Below, one piece after another: positions 1-10,612 of a stretch of DNA of 64,000 nucleotides. The stretch is from assembly GCA_036245805.1 (NCBI GenBank), contig BTRK01000004.1, positions 36,999,541 to 37,063,540 on the forward strand. The letters run 5' to 3'. The position numbers and the translations under genes were made by a program. The DNA is from Pristionchus mayeri (lineage: Eukaryota > Nematoda > Chromadorea > Rhabditida > Neodiplogasteridae). The notes beneath the pieces were generated by a model. That model was not told the DNA's origin. It did no database searches and saw nothing but the letters and a program-made list of their open reading frames with translations. Position 1 is the stretch's first letter. Every line of letters begins with the position of its first letter.

Positions 1-233
1 CTCTGACTTCTGCAAAGGAAAGAAGTTCAAGAATCGAGATGAAGTTGTGAGGGCTTTCGTGAACTGGGCGGTCTCGAAGAAACCCGCATTCTGGAAGAGA
101 GGAATCGAGACCCTGCCCAATCGCTGGAGGGAGGTAGTGAGAAAGAAGGGGGCATACATTGGTCACTGAGAATTGTAAAGCATTGAATAAAAAATAAAAA
201 CAAAAAATTATACGAACTTTCCGGACACCCCAA
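1..233 (+). mobile_element. mariner transposon, 3' part (cut by window edge)
   Basis: This is the downstream end of a mariner nearly identical to the complete element at 21506-22746 in opposite orientation. It holds the transposase C-terminus, a short AT-rich tail and a terminal repeat reading GAACTTTCCGGACACCCCAA that abuts a TA at 234-235, the target dinucleotide of this superfamily. The 5' part lies off the window. It probably sits in the last intron of, or just downstream of, the transthyretin-like gene at 491-2718. Confidence 0.92.
2..169 (+). CDS. mariner transposase, C-terminal 55 residues
   Basis: Open reading frame entering from outside the window and ending in TGA at 167-169. It starts SDFCKGKKFKNRDEV and ends KKGAYIGH, matching the C-terminus of the transposase at 21570-22597. 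This tail follows the third catalytic Asp of the DD34D domain, so no catalytic residue is visible here. This piece has no stop or frameshift, but intactness of the whole gene cannot be judged. Confidence 0.9.
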   Translation, partial: SDFCKGKKFKNRDEVVRAFVNWAVSKKPAFWKRGIETLPNRWREVVRKKGAYIGH

Positions 234-406
234 TAATTTTACTGTGAAGAATTTGGAGCAGCGATGTGTTACTCGCTGTATGGAAAAAATGCTGCGAATA
301 GTTTCCCGTTCTGCGAGTATTACTGTGCTTGTAGAAGTTTATTATGACACCACGTTGCTAAGCAGTCTATTCTCACAGTTTCTGCGCAAACATCTCCCAT
401 CAGAAC

Positions 407-481
407 CGACACTAGGTCGAATGAGAACTATGATGCCATGCCGCCTGGGGGATACCATAATAGTTCTCATCTGACGTAGCG
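407..481. repeat. short hairpin MITE (copy 1)
   Basis: Imperfect inverted repeat of about 75 bp with ends GACACTAGGTCGAATGAGAA and TTCTCATCTGACGTAGCGCC. It belongs to the same family as 3631-3719 and 59356-59445. It has no coding capacity and lies in the 3' intron of the transthyretin-like gene. Confidence 0.7.
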
Positions 482-490
482 CCGACTCAC

Positions 491-2718
491 CTCATGTCAT
501 ACACTCCCTTGTTGATGTAGCTCTTGGGAACTTCGTGCTCGGCGACGCGCGTGCAGCCCTGAGGAAAATCAATATTTTCTAAAAAAATGTGATATTCAAT
601 AAAATAGTCGAAAACATTTTGAAAATACGGTAAGATTTCTCACTTTCTTAGCGTTGCGCTGGTGAGTGATTCGAATGTACGGCTCGATCGAGCCAATCTG
701 AAATTTCTCAAATTTCCAGCATAATTAGCGATATTATTATTTTTAAAGGACCATTATGAAGAAAGTTTTTTTCGAACTCGCGGCCAATGTGTGATCCGAA
801 GTCCCTAGCGCGCAATTTCAAATAGTGTACACTATGATACTGTAGATAGAGTGCACGAGGGGTGGTGCACAAGGTACGTATTTTCGGGTCACGGTCGATA
901 ATTGTGTCATGGTAGGTCAAGACTAAGTACCATACCCAATCGATCGTACAGTATCCCCAGATACCGTATGACGCTACCGTAACCCAGAATATCGAGAACT
1001 AACTTTATTTTCAAGAAGTTAATATACCGTACCCAATCGAACCTACAGTAACCATACCGTACCCCTGTGTACAGTACCCCTTGTTACCGTAATCCACACC
1101 ACTGCGGTCAATCGTAAACTGACTTTTTTAAAAACATTTTTCATTGAGTTGATTCTTGCTCTATACCGTACCCAATTGATCGTACAGTACCCCCAGATAC
1201 CGTATACCGTATACCGCTACCGTAACCCCGATTATCGCAAACTAACTTTATTTTTAAAAAGTCCTGGCACCGTGACCAATCGATTATACAGTACCCAAGT
1301 AACTACCGTAACCCAGTTCCTTGGGTCAGATCCAGTGCCTTGGGTAAAACATTTTTCTAAAAAAATCAAATATTTTTCTAAAAATCCAAAATTGATCATA
1401 CATTATACAATAATCACATATGCGGTAGAATACTTTAAAATAATTTTAAAATCGATTTTGGAATTTTAGAAAAAATTTTGACCCAAGGAACTGGATCTGA
1501 CACAAGGAACTGGGTTACGGTAGTTACTTGGGTACTGTATAATCGATTGGGCACGGTGCCAGGACTTTTTAAAAATAAAGTTAGTTTGCGATAATCGGGG
1601 TTACGGTAGCGGTATACGGTATCTGGGGGTGCTGTACGATCGATTGGGTACGGTGTATAGCAAGAATCAACTCAATGAAAAATGTTTTGGAAAAAAGTCA
1701 GTTTACGATTGGCCGTAGTGGTGTGGATTACGGTAACAAGGGGTACTGTACACAGGGGTACGGTATGGTTACTGTAGGTTCGATTGGGTACGGTATATTA
1801 ACTTCTTGGAAATAAAGTTAGTTCTCGATATTCTGGGTTACGGTAGTGTCATACGGTATCTGGGGATACTGTACGATCGACTGGGTATAATACTTAGTCT
1901 TGACCTACCATGATACAATTATCGACCATGACCCGAAAATACGTGCCTTGTGCACCACCCCTCGTGCACTCGATCTGCAGTATCATAGTGTACACTATTT
2001 GAAATTGCGCGCTAGGGACTTTCACACATTGGCCGCGAGTTCGAAAAAAACTTTCTTCATAGTGGACCTTTAAAGCAATATTTTTAATTAAATAAGCAAT
2101 ATTTTAAAATTTATTTTTCTCATTATTCTTGTCCCAGAGACAGAAATGAAGGAACTAGCATAACCTCGTCTTCTCCTCCTTTGATGATGAAATCTCCCTG
2201 GGAGTTCGAGTTTACTTTTGCCAGTTGGTCGTCGGGGTCAACTTAAGAAAGTACAATACTTATTAGAGCACTGCTTTCATCTCATCTGCTGTAAAATCGT
2301 GCTCTTAATGATCGAGCTAATCGGAAAACGTTTGCATCACCGTCATCACCGTCGGAAAACATCACCGTCGAGAGTACCTAATAGTAAATTCGGCATCTGC
2401 TGTGCCATGATTGCACATATGGTTTCGAGAAATGCTTCATATAAGATTCACACATTAAATATCGACGAACATACTCGTGTCTTTGTCGTACAGCTCGATG
2501 AGCACATTTCCAAGTTTGTTCTTGCCGCAGATTGTGGTCCCTTTTACGGTCACGTTCTGGAAACGCATGTATGCCATATTTCTAAGAAGACGATTTATGC
2601 GGCTATGCAGACGAATAAAATGTGACAGATCCTCATTTTCAGCTCGCGAAATTACCTGCATCTTTGCCTCCAGGAGGGTGGCAGCGGAGAAGAGAAGGAT
2701 GAGAGCGACGGATTTCAT
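491..2718 (-). CDS. transthyretin-like family secreted protein (3' exon not in view)
   Basis: Nematode-specific transthyretin-like (TTR-52-type) secreted protein; members are small beta-sandwich extracellular proteins. Exons on the minus strand: 2718-2656 (signal peptide MKSVALILLFSAATLLEA), 2556-2475 (NVTVKGTTICGKNKLGNVL, then IELYDKDT), 2241-2165 (DPDDQLAKVNSNSQGDF, ending GGEDE), 697-644 (IGSIEPYIRITHQR) and 558-491 (GCTRVAEHEVPKSYI, ending GVYDM). All five join in phase with GT-AG borders. A short last exon carrying the final Cys is expected but I could not find it before the mariner at 233, so it may lie outside the window. A 1.3-kb foldback element fills the intron between 2165 and 697. 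The gene is divergent from its paralogue at 3440-9042. The frame is intact as far as seen. Confidence 0.85.
747..2069. mobile_element. foldback MITE with TTAA target duplication (piggyBac-like, copy 1)
   Basis: Near-perfect palindrome with two arms of about 650 bp meeting near 1405, ends AGGACCATTATGAAGAAAG and its complement, flanked by TTAA at 743-746 and 2070-2073. The arms contain repeated motifs such as CCAATCGATCGTACAGTA and ACCGTAACCC. There is no coding capacity. TTAA duplication is the hallmark of the piggyBac superfamily, so the assignment rests on target site rather than on a transposase. It lies wholly within an intron of the transthyretin-like gene. Confidence 0.8.
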
Positions 2719-3439
2719 TCTAAAAAAACATGAAATTAATATGGCCTAAAATTGACAACTACACGAAATAAAATAGGAGTGTGGACAGGAGAGAAGATTG
2801 CTTGGTATGTCGGAGAAATTCCGGAGCGTTTATAGCCATTTTTAATTTGAAAAGTGCGCCTGAAGCGGAACGAGGATGAATAATCAATCCATCGATGCAT
2901 GCAATCTACGAAGCGAGATAGTGTGCTGATTTTTGGAGATTCTGAGTTCAATAGAATCCCCCAACCGGATCTGGCTAATGCTGGCTGTTATTCATGTTGA
3001 TTCATCCCGTTACTGAAGCCAGGCAACGAATCTGATTCACGTTTGCTTTTCTTTGATCGATCCGCTCTTTATTACGGTCCGTCTCCAATTTCAATCGAAT
3101 TTAGAGCGAGGAAATCATGACAAGCAGAAAATTAAATTTGAAAAAAATCTGGAATTTTATCCTAGCACGTCATTTCGATGGCATGTTCATGGTGATTCAG
3201 TAGCAATGATATTCAGAGAAATTCCAGTGAGTCAGAGGACGCTGAGCAAGCGTTATTCCATTTTAGAAAAACATGCAATGCCATTTTTTTCTAATGACGC
3301 CGACGGAATGTTGCCATGCGCCTCGGGATATAAACGGCTGAAATATTGTGATTTTTTCATTTGTGCTTCCCGTTTTCTAGAGTCAATCGGGATTTGTTTT
3401 AAAATTAATAAGAGCCAATCTCAAAGGTACGATTACAGA
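2719..3439. promoter_or_regulatory. divergent promoter region between the two transthyretin-like genes
   Basis: A 721-bp interval between opposed start codons. A TATAAA lies 111 bp before the minus-strand ATG (complement of 2829-2834, context GGCTATAAACG) and another 106 bp before the plus-strand ATG (3329-3334, context GGATATAAACGG). The similar motif and spacing suggest mirrored core promoters. No gene is evident in the interval. Confidence 0.5.
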
Positions 3440-3630
3440 ATGATTTCTCGCGTACTGATTGCCGTTGCTGTAGCAGCTACAGTGCTGGAGGCGGAGAAGC
3501 AGGTAATGGAATGTGTGATTGATTCACTAGATCCTTTTCACCTATGGCGCCTTGTCGCCAGACCTGATCATGAGAAATTGTCTTTATCTTTTCATTTTCC
3601 GCGCTTTCTCGTTTTTTGCAACCTAAGAGA

Positions 3631-3719
3631 GTGCACACTACGTCCGATGAGACCTATGACGTCATGCCGTCTTTTTCAAAGTCGGCATGACGTCATAGTT
3701 TTCATCTGACCTAGAGCAC
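3631..3719. repeat. short hairpin MITE (copy 2)
   Basis: Inverted repeat of about 89 bp in intron 1 of the transthyretin-like gene. Each arm carries ATGACGTCAT, a perfect cAMP-response-element core. Same family as 407-481 and 59356-59445. Confidence 0.75.
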
Positions 3720-4191
3720 GAGAGTGTGTGTAAAGTGAAAGTGTCTCCTAATCATTGATTCGCAGGATGTTACTGTCATGGGAACAGTAATGTGCCACGG
3801 TCGCAGCCTGGCATACGCGCATGTAGAGCTGTGGGAGCACGACTCGCGTGAGAATTTTGTTTGGTTAATTGTTTTGGGGAATACAACATCTTCCGGATTC
3901 CCCGATGATTGAACTGGTTCCACGGAGAATATTTAGGCCATTATTGTGCTTTCGCGTTGTTACTGAATACACAAATATTACAATATTTATTCCTACTTTA
4001 GTTGACCCCGACGACCTCCTTGCATCAACGGTTTCCGACGCCTCTGTGGCCATGAAGACGAAGTGAGATCAGAATAATCGATTTATGGTAACGCGTCCGC
4101 ACTTTTTCGGCCAATCCGTCTCAGATTCGCTCAGAAATCGGCTCAGAAATCTGTCCGATGTCAGCGGTCAGAAGGGCGGCAAAAGACGGCA

Positions 4192-4263
4192 GGCGCCGGC
4201 GGGAGTCGAATCCGCGAACTCGTGATAGCGAGACAAGCATGAACACCACTCGGCCACGATGAC
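4192..4263 (-). pseudogene. degenerate tRNA-Ser(GCT)-like sequence
   Basis: The minus strand has a good A box (TGGCCGAGTGG) and B box (GATTCGACTCC), with a T arm closing GCGG/CCGC and an anticodon arm whose loop TCGCTAT would present GCT. The acceptor stem pairs poorly (GTCATCG against CGGCGCC) and the long variable arm of tRNA-Ser is missing. More likely a tRNA pseudogene or tRNA-derived repeat than a working tRNA gene. It lies just upstream of a foldback element. Confidence 0.45.
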
Positions 4264-4294
4264 AGTTTTTGAGCTCTCCCTCTTTTGCTGCTAA

Positions 4295-5333
4295 AGGTCC
4301 TCTCCGGGGAAGCTAAATTTTTAAATTCGCTCCAGTGACTGATTTACAGGCGCGCAATTTCAAACAGGGATTTTCACAAGCATGTATAGGTCATTGCAAG
4401 ATCAAGACTAAGTACTGTTCCCAATCGATGGTACAGTACCAAGATTTACCGTATATCACTACCGTAACCCGCTAGTATCGCGAACTGACGTTATTTTCAA
4501 AAAAGTAAAGTACCGTACTCAATCGACTCTACCGTAACCCCGATTATCGCAGACTAACTTTATTTTTAAAAAAGTCATGGTAGCGTCCTCAATCGATTCT
4601 AGAGTACCCAAGTATCTACCGTAACCCAGTTCCTTGGGTCAAACATTTTCCTAAAAATTTCAAACTTTTTCTAAAATCCTAAATCGATCATAAAATGATT
4701 CTACAGTAATGAGATATATGTAAGGATACTTTAAAATACTTTTATGTTCGATGTTGGATTTTTAGAAAAAAATTTGACCCAAGGAACTGGATCTGACCCA
4801 AGGAACTAGGTTACGGTAGTCACTTGGGTACTGTAGAATCGATTAGACATGGTACCAGGGATTATTAAAAATAAAATTAGCTCGTGATATTAGTTGGTTA
4901 CGGTAGCGGAATACGGTATCTAGGGAAACTGTAGAGTCGATTGAGTACGTTACTTTACTTTTTTTGAAAATAAAGTCAGTTCGTGACAATAGCCGGATAC
5001 GGTAGTGATATACTGTATCTGCTGGTACTGTACTATCGATTGGGTACGGTACTTAGTCTTGACCTACTAATCGCATTCCATCGATTTTGACCATGACCTA
5101 TTCATGCCTTGCGCAAACAATCACTAATCACACCCTACAGTAATCACTGTAGAATTGTCTCCATCCTACCACGATCGTGCAGGTCAGTCAAGCCGATATT
5201 TCATATATTATCGCTAATTGCGAGCCCTGGGGCTATTTTCGTTCAATTTCTTTGTTGATTACATATTTTTCTCATTGAATAGCAACGTTTAAAACAATAA
5301 TACGAGGGGTAATTTTTTCCCAGGAGAGGACCT
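4295..5333. mobile_element. foldback MITE, TTAA family (copy 2)
   Basis: Palindromic element of the same family as 747-2069, sharing internal motifs such as ATCAAGACTAAGTAC and GGTTACGGTAG. Ends AGGTCCTCTCC and GGAGAGGACCT; TTAA follows at 5334-5337, while the left side reads CTAA, one change from the target. It lies in the large intron of the transthyretin-like pseudogene and has no coding capacity. Confidence 0.75.
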
Positions 5334-5337
5334 TTAA

Positions 5338-6000
5338 GTAGAGCCGAGCGAGTGTGCGCGCGAGTTCAGCCGGGGAGAGAGAGCGGAGAGGAAGGAAGGG
5401 AAGTTGGACGGCGCGTTTTCGAAGAGGGACTGAGGGGAGGTGATCGAGTGAACGGAGGTGAGAGGACAGAGGGGACAACGTTATTAGGTAATTATGGGCA
5501 GCGTATTACCACATCTTATCATTTCGGACAGCCTAGTAACCCGAAGGCAAGTGAGAGGGAAAGCTGAGGTGACATGGAGAGCGGAGTAGAGAGAGGGGGA
5601 GGTGAGACGAGAGAGGGAGGGGAGGTGGGAGAGCGGAGCTTAGATATTCTAATGAGGGGATGACGGGTAGCTTTTTCGAACAGCTTAGTAATCCGAAGGC
5701 AAGTGAGAGGGAGAGCGGAGGTGAAATGGATAACGGAGGAGAGAGGGGAGCCCTGACTGAACTTGGTTCAAAGGCGAACTCCCGCCGAAGGCGGGAGTGA
5801 GCGTCGGGGTTACCAGAACGGTTTGACGGGTTAGCTGGTAGTCGAATACGCTTGGAAATATCAGAATTTAGTGAAAATGGTAGATCGTTTTTACGCTGAC
5901 TGGGGCGCAGGATCGACTGTTTTATGAGGGAATAAAGGGTAGCGTATTATTCTGAAAAGCTTGATTAACGCGTTGTTCAGAATTAAAAATCTTTTAGCAT
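5338..6000. repeat. GA-rich block with diverged direct repeats
   Basis: Purine-rich sequence (long GAGAG runs) in which a unit containing CCGAAGGCAAGTGAGAGGGA recurs about 150 bp apart (near 5539 and 5694), with a weaker third copy near 5930. A short perfect stem CTCCCGCC/GGCGGGAG lies near 5769. Open frames here follow from low complexity. No gene is seen between 5338 and 6150. Confidence 0.6.
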
Positions 6001-6152
6001 GGTCGATTTTAAAGGAGGTAAACTTAGTTAACTAGTTGTATTTATCTCTCTCTCACCGACAAGAGAGCATGTGAAATTTAAAGATCCTCAGCGAAAATTT
6101 TCAATTCTTGAAATTTGAAAATTAGATTTTCGGTTTTCGTTTTGATAAAATA

Positions 6153-7391
6153 TTAGGGTGTCCGGAAAGTTCGTTATTTTTTTGTTTTTATTTTTTATTC
6201 AATACTTTACAATTCTCAGTGATCAATGTATGCTCCCATGTTTCCCCTCACTTCCTTCCAGCGATCGGGCAGAGTAGCGATTCCTCTCTCCCAGAAATCG
6301 GGAGTCCTCGAGATCATCCATTCCACGATAGCCCTCACAACTTGATCTCGATTTTTGAACTTCTTCCCCTTGCAGAAGTCAGAGAGAGAGCGGAAACAGT
6401 GAAGTCACAAGGAGAGAGGTCCGGTGAATACGGTGGGTGGGGAATCCTCTCGATATCCAGCTCGTCCATGTTCTTCTGAGTCAATTTTGCGCGATGAGGG
6501 CGAGCATTGTCCATCAGAAGAAGGATTTTGCCCTCGCTCACAAGACTGGGAGGGGTTCTGTGGGCGACTTCTTCCAGTTGGTTGGAGAAGAGGTCGGCAG
6601 TGATGTTGGTGCCAGGGGACAGGATCTCCCAGTAGATCGGACCGAGCACGGAGAAGTAAAAGCAGAGGAGTTCCTTCTTTCCATGCTCTTCCTTCTTCGG
6701 GACTGGCTTGGGCTTCTTATCCGCATCGACCCACTGCAGTTTCCTCTCAGGGTTATCGTAGGCGATCCACTTCTCATCTGTGGCGACAATTGAATTGACC
6801 CATCCAAGATTTGATCTGCGATGGAGCAATTCATGACAGATCTCGACACGGTTTTTCAGCTGTGCCGGAGAGAGATCATGGGGAACCACTTGTGGGAGCT
6901 TGGGCTTCTTTCCCACTCGATGGAGGATATCGAACACCGTCGATTTAGGAGTGCCAGTCTCTCTCCTCAAATCGCGCACACTGGCTTTGGGCTTCCTATT
7001 CAGAGTGCTGAGGACAAGAGACTGATCGGGGGTCGGAGGGCGTCCAGAACGGGGGTGATCTTCGAGACTATAGTCTCCGTTCTTGAAGCGAGAGAACCAC
7101 TTCTGGCAGAAACGAAGGGAGGGGCATCGTCACCTTCCGATTGGGCCAGGGCAGAATGGGCCTGCCTCACTAATTGGCCAAGACGGTAATAATGCAGCAA
7201 AACTGCGCGGAGGTAAAGATGAGTCTCCATCACGAAAATCGATGTAGAAACTAAGAGATTGATTCAATCCTCTCACCACTTAGCGTCAGGATGATGCAAT
7301 ACTTTGTTGACAAACAACATTGCGTGATTGCGAAATTCGATCGCAAACTGAGTTTTTACAAAGGCATGAACGAACTTTCCGGACACCCTAA
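6153..7391 (-). mobile_element. mariner transposon, full length, inactive
   Basis: Complete 1239-bp element with terminal repeats TTAGGGTGTCCGGAAAGTTCG and complement, flanked by TA at 6151-6152 and 7392-7393. Same subfamily as 21506-22746. Inserted in intron 3 of the transthyretin-like pseudogene, antisense to it. Confidence 0.92.
6335..7233 (-). pseudogene. mariner transposase, frameshifted
   Basis: Mariner DDD transposase. The N-terminal region begins MMETHLYLRAVLLHYYRLGQ at 7233, then loses frame near 7110. The frame resumes near 6979 (MRDLRRETGTPKSTV) and includes ATDEKWIAYDNP (first Asp), LLMDNARPHRAK (second Asp) and YSPDLSPCDF (third Asp, 34 residues later). After this the frame shifts again at about 6390, so the C-terminus is garbled. 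At least two frameshifts make it inactive, although all three catalytic Asp codons survive. Confidence 0.88.
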
Positions 7392-7424
7392 TAACTTTTA
7401 ATAAAATTATTGTCAATTCCGCCT

Positions 7425-7605
7425 CACCCAGGCGCCTACAAATTGGGGAAGGTGAATAGGTAGTCGTGACTAGATCACGAGGTCTGGCGAAAGGTGGGCA
7501 CTCCAGACGTAATCCTCCCGTATTGACACTGGTCTAGCAGTGTTTTCCCGCGAGCCCAGTCTCGAAGACGGGATGTACCTTTTTTACCTTTACCTTTATT
7601 GCAAA
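7425..7605 (+). mobile_element. SINE-like repeat with CCTTTA tail
   Basis: Its 3' part (CAGTGTTTTC, then AGCCCAGTCTCGAAGACGGG, then ATGTACC and a T-rich ACCTTT tail) recurs inverted at 62505-62665. The upstream half has small inverted repeats but no clear Pol III boxes. The pyrimidine-rich tail ends just before the acceptor of the exon at 7612, so it supplies that exon's polypyrimidine tract. Confidence 0.55.
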
Positions 7606-7903
7606 TTTCAGATCTTCACAATCTCGCCGTTCCTTAAAATTAAGCACACGTGCAAAGCGAAGCCGGTAAAACGAGCGATACATAGGAGCAATCGTCTGAA
7701 TCTCTTCAGTTTGCACGCTCTCTTGTTTCTCTGTCCGGCGAGAGAGCGTACAAACTGAAGAGAGTCAGACCATTGCTCATATATCGATATCTATTCAATA
7801 TTCTTTTCAGGGATGCACAAGACACTCCGAATATGTTGTCCCCGATCACACGATCAACGGGGTTTACGACATGAAGTGAGTATACAGTATACAGGACGAG
7901 TTA

Positions 7904-8591
7904 GGGTGGTGAAAACGACTCTCTAGTACTCGACCTTGTTTACTCCCCCTATCGAGCCATCGAGGCGAGTCTTGTTTACGACCCTCTCTCCCCTCGATGT
8001 CTCGATTTAGAGGGGGAGGGGATCGAGCCATCGACTCCATTTCGAGCCTGAATAGAGCCTGGCATTTTCTCAGCTCTCCGCGGACCAAATGATCAAAATT
8101 TGACACCGTTGGAATCAGGACGATTATTGCTATTCAGCACATATTAATTTGATCTCATGATGAAAAAACAAAATTTTCATATTTTGTGGCCATTATTAAG
8201 TAATTTCAGTAATTTTTCGATGAAAATTTATTTAAAAAGTGTGATAATATAATTCAAATGAGTCATTCAACCAAATATTTTATTAAATCTCTTCTTCCTC
8301 ATCATCTGAGCCATCTTCCTCAAATTCGCTCTCGTCCGATTTGTATCCATAGGTAACATCAAGGGGTGTGATTGTAGAGGGGTCAACATTAATGATTACT
8401 TCTGACTCATGTTAGCTCATTTTGTTCACGGAGAGCTGAGAAAATGTCAAGCCCGATTCAGGCTCGAAAAGGATTCGATGGTTTGATCGTTAAGTGGTCG
8501 TAACAGGGGAGAGAGTCGATGGCTGGAAAGCTCGGTCCAGGCTCGATAATAATAGTCTCTAAGAGAGCTTAATGATTTGTTTTCACCACCC
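7904..8591. mobile_element. foldback MITE with TA flanks
   Basis: Inverted-repeat element of 688 bp. Ends GGGTGGTGAAAACGACTCTC and GATTTGTTTTCACCACCC, flanked by TA. The arms share segments such as CTCAGCTCTCCG and its complement. The centre (about 8110-8400) is unpaired and AT-rich. It sits in the last intron of the transthyretin-like pseudogene. Confidence 0.7.
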
Positions 8592-9370
8592 TAGTATGAG
8601 TATACAGTATGAGTATGTGAGATGTGACGTGAGTGAGTATGCCATGGAAAAAGTCGAGGAGGAGAAGAAATATTTAAATTCCCTCAATTTCATAACTCAC
8701 CTCCCAGTAGTGCTAGGAAATCTGAAATATGGGATGTAAATGAATTTTCCATCTCATATTCCAATTTTCATAGAGCTATCTCTACTGGGATACAAGATAT
8801 GGAATTGGGGGAATTCAAATAATTCTTCTCTTCAACTTTTTCGAGGGCATCAATCACATCATATACTCAGTGAATCATATCGTGCAAATTGGTGTCATTA
8901 TTTGCAATGTTTCGAGCCCATTTGTCAATCATTTAAATCATTAGATTTTCATTTTACATTTCCAAAAATCACTTCTCCAAAAATTTCCAGATACATTTCC
9001 CTGGACATCGTGACGAGCGGAGATGAGGAGATATGCCATTAAAGCTCCCTAAACTCCACCATCGACTGCATATCCCACTTTTCTCTGACAATCTGTTTAT
9101 TGGATGTAATTCTCACAATATACAGTAGCGGACAAAAGTGTAGCCCCAAAATTCGAATTGCAATAACTTCTTTCAAAATTGAGCTAGAGACGTATGGTTT
9201 GGACCATTCGATAGGTGAATGCCAGAAGAAGATAGTCATATGGTGCATGATCTGAAACACATTTTTCGCGGGTTTCTGAATTTAATTTTTGGCATTAAAA
9301 TATTCATGTATTTTTTGAAACTCAGCCGTAAATTGATGTTATCTCACACGAACCTTTGATGGAAGTAATA

Positions 9371-10612
9371 TTAGGTTGGCGGGAAAGTCTTTGTCACTGG
9401 TTTTGTTTTTACACTGCTCGCCATAAATGCACTTTGGTTTTCCCATGTTCCTAGTGAATAACAATCAGTGATGGGCCTTTATAGTAAACAACTCTCCATT
9501 CCCTTTCCTTCAGTCATGCTCTAGTAGAGTAACGATGTATGTTCCTGGTGACACCCACTACCGACATGGTTTGATTTACCTCTCTGTATTCTACACCACG
9601 ACGAAGGATTCGGAGACCCTCCTGAAGAATGTTTATGACACACATGCCCCCTCTACAACACCTTCAGGAATTGGATCCAGATCCGCGAAGAAGGCGACTT
9701 TTCCCTCAATGAATGGGTCGTTCTGAGAGACCGCGTTAGTTACATTTTGAGATTTTGTAGAAAGCTGCATAAATGAACCCATTTCAAAGTCCCCGTGAAA
9801 TGACTATTGCATTTAGAGTCCATCATCGCACTGTCAGGCTTGAGATATCTTGGAATCAGGAAAATAATCGGTCGATTCAAATCCCAAGACCTGATCCAAG
9901 CCAGCCATGACTGTCGAGTCGATGATTCCAATACTCTCCTCATTCTCCGAGGTGGGGATCGATGGCTGGAACGGCTCATAACGGGGAATGAGAAGTGGGT
10001 CCTCAACGATAACAACCATGTGAGAACCAAGCGGGTTGGAGAAGGAGAGCCTCCATAGGGTGCCTCCAAACTTGACCTGCACCCCAAGAAAAACAAGCTG
10101 TCTATGCGGTGGGAGTGGATGGGTTGATCTAATCGGAGCTACTGCCTGAGGGCATGTCAATCACCGGGGTCAAGTACGTCACGCACCTACATAATTGGAA
10201 TTTGGAAGTCGATCGTTCAAGGCTGAAGGCCAAGAAAGTGTACAATCAACAAAAAGACCCTCGTCACCAGGTCTCCAATCAAGTCAAGCAGGAACTGGCT
10301 GGATATGGATGGATGGTTCTCCCTCTCCCCCCGTATTCTCCTAACATGGTACCGTCCGATTACTGGCTTTTCGCTGACCTGACCCATGCCGTTCGAGGTA
10401 GGGCCTTCAATTCACGTGGAAGTCTCGAGGTTGAACTCGAGCAATACTTTCATTCGGCCCCGGGCGGGTTCTAAAGGGAGGGGATCCATACATTGCAGGT
10501 ATGTTAGGCACATATTGTCACTAATGAGGATAAGTATAATTGAACTCATGATTTTCAATTGCTCAAGAAATAACTTTTTGAAAAAGTGACAAAGACTTTC
10601 CCGCCAACCTAA
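9371..10612 (+). mobile_element. mariner transposon of a second subfamily, nested
   Basis: 1242-bp element with perfect terminal repeats TTAGGTTGGCGGGAAAGTCT and complement, flanked by TA at 9369-9370 and 10613-10614. Inserted in the left arm of the foldback element at 9123-11626. Its ends differ from those of the other mariners here. Confidence 0.92.
9535..10474 (+). pseudogene. degenerate mariner transposase
   Basis: Pieces of a mariner transposase in several frames. The stretch ITGNEKWVLNDNN has Asn where the first catalytic Asp of the DEKW motif belongs. The DNARPH motif is scrambled (QQKDPRHQ). The third Asp survives in PPYSPNMVPSDYWLF, followed by GRAFNSRGSLEVELEQYF near the C-terminus. 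Several frameshifts are present, so it is inactive, but the intact terminal repeats could still be mobilised in trans. Confidence 0.85.

Larger units (their letters stand above)
3440..9042 (+). pseudogene. transthyretin-like family gene with a frameshifting deletion
   Basis: Paralogue of the gene at 491-2718. Exons: 3440-3502 (signal peptide MISRVLIAVAVAATVLEA), 3766-3847 (DVTVMGTVMCHGRSLAYAHV), 4002-4062 (DPDDLLASTVSDA), 7612-7665 (IFTISPFLKIKHTCKAKP), 7811-7875 (GCTRHSEYVVPDHTI, ending GVYDM) and 8991-9042 (YISLDIVTSGDEEICH, stop). Exons 1, 2 and 4 have exactly the lengths of the paralogue (63, 82, 54 nt). Exon 3 is 61 instead of 77 nt: its start reads in one frame and its end (GHEDE) in another, so the starting frame runs into TGA at 4064. 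Splice sites and all other exons look sound, so the loss is recent, or a sequencing error, or the gene is spliced differently. Introns 3 and 5 are packed with repeats. Confidence 0.75.

Noticed and set aside
3053..3709. 218-codon open frame on plus
   Set aside because: It runs through the promoter region, the first exon and intron 1 of the transthyretin-like gene. Exon phase and paralogy support the start at 3440 instead.
5272..5567. Arg/Glu/Gly-rich open frames on both strands
   Set aside because: Low-complexity GA-rich sequence. No conserved motif.
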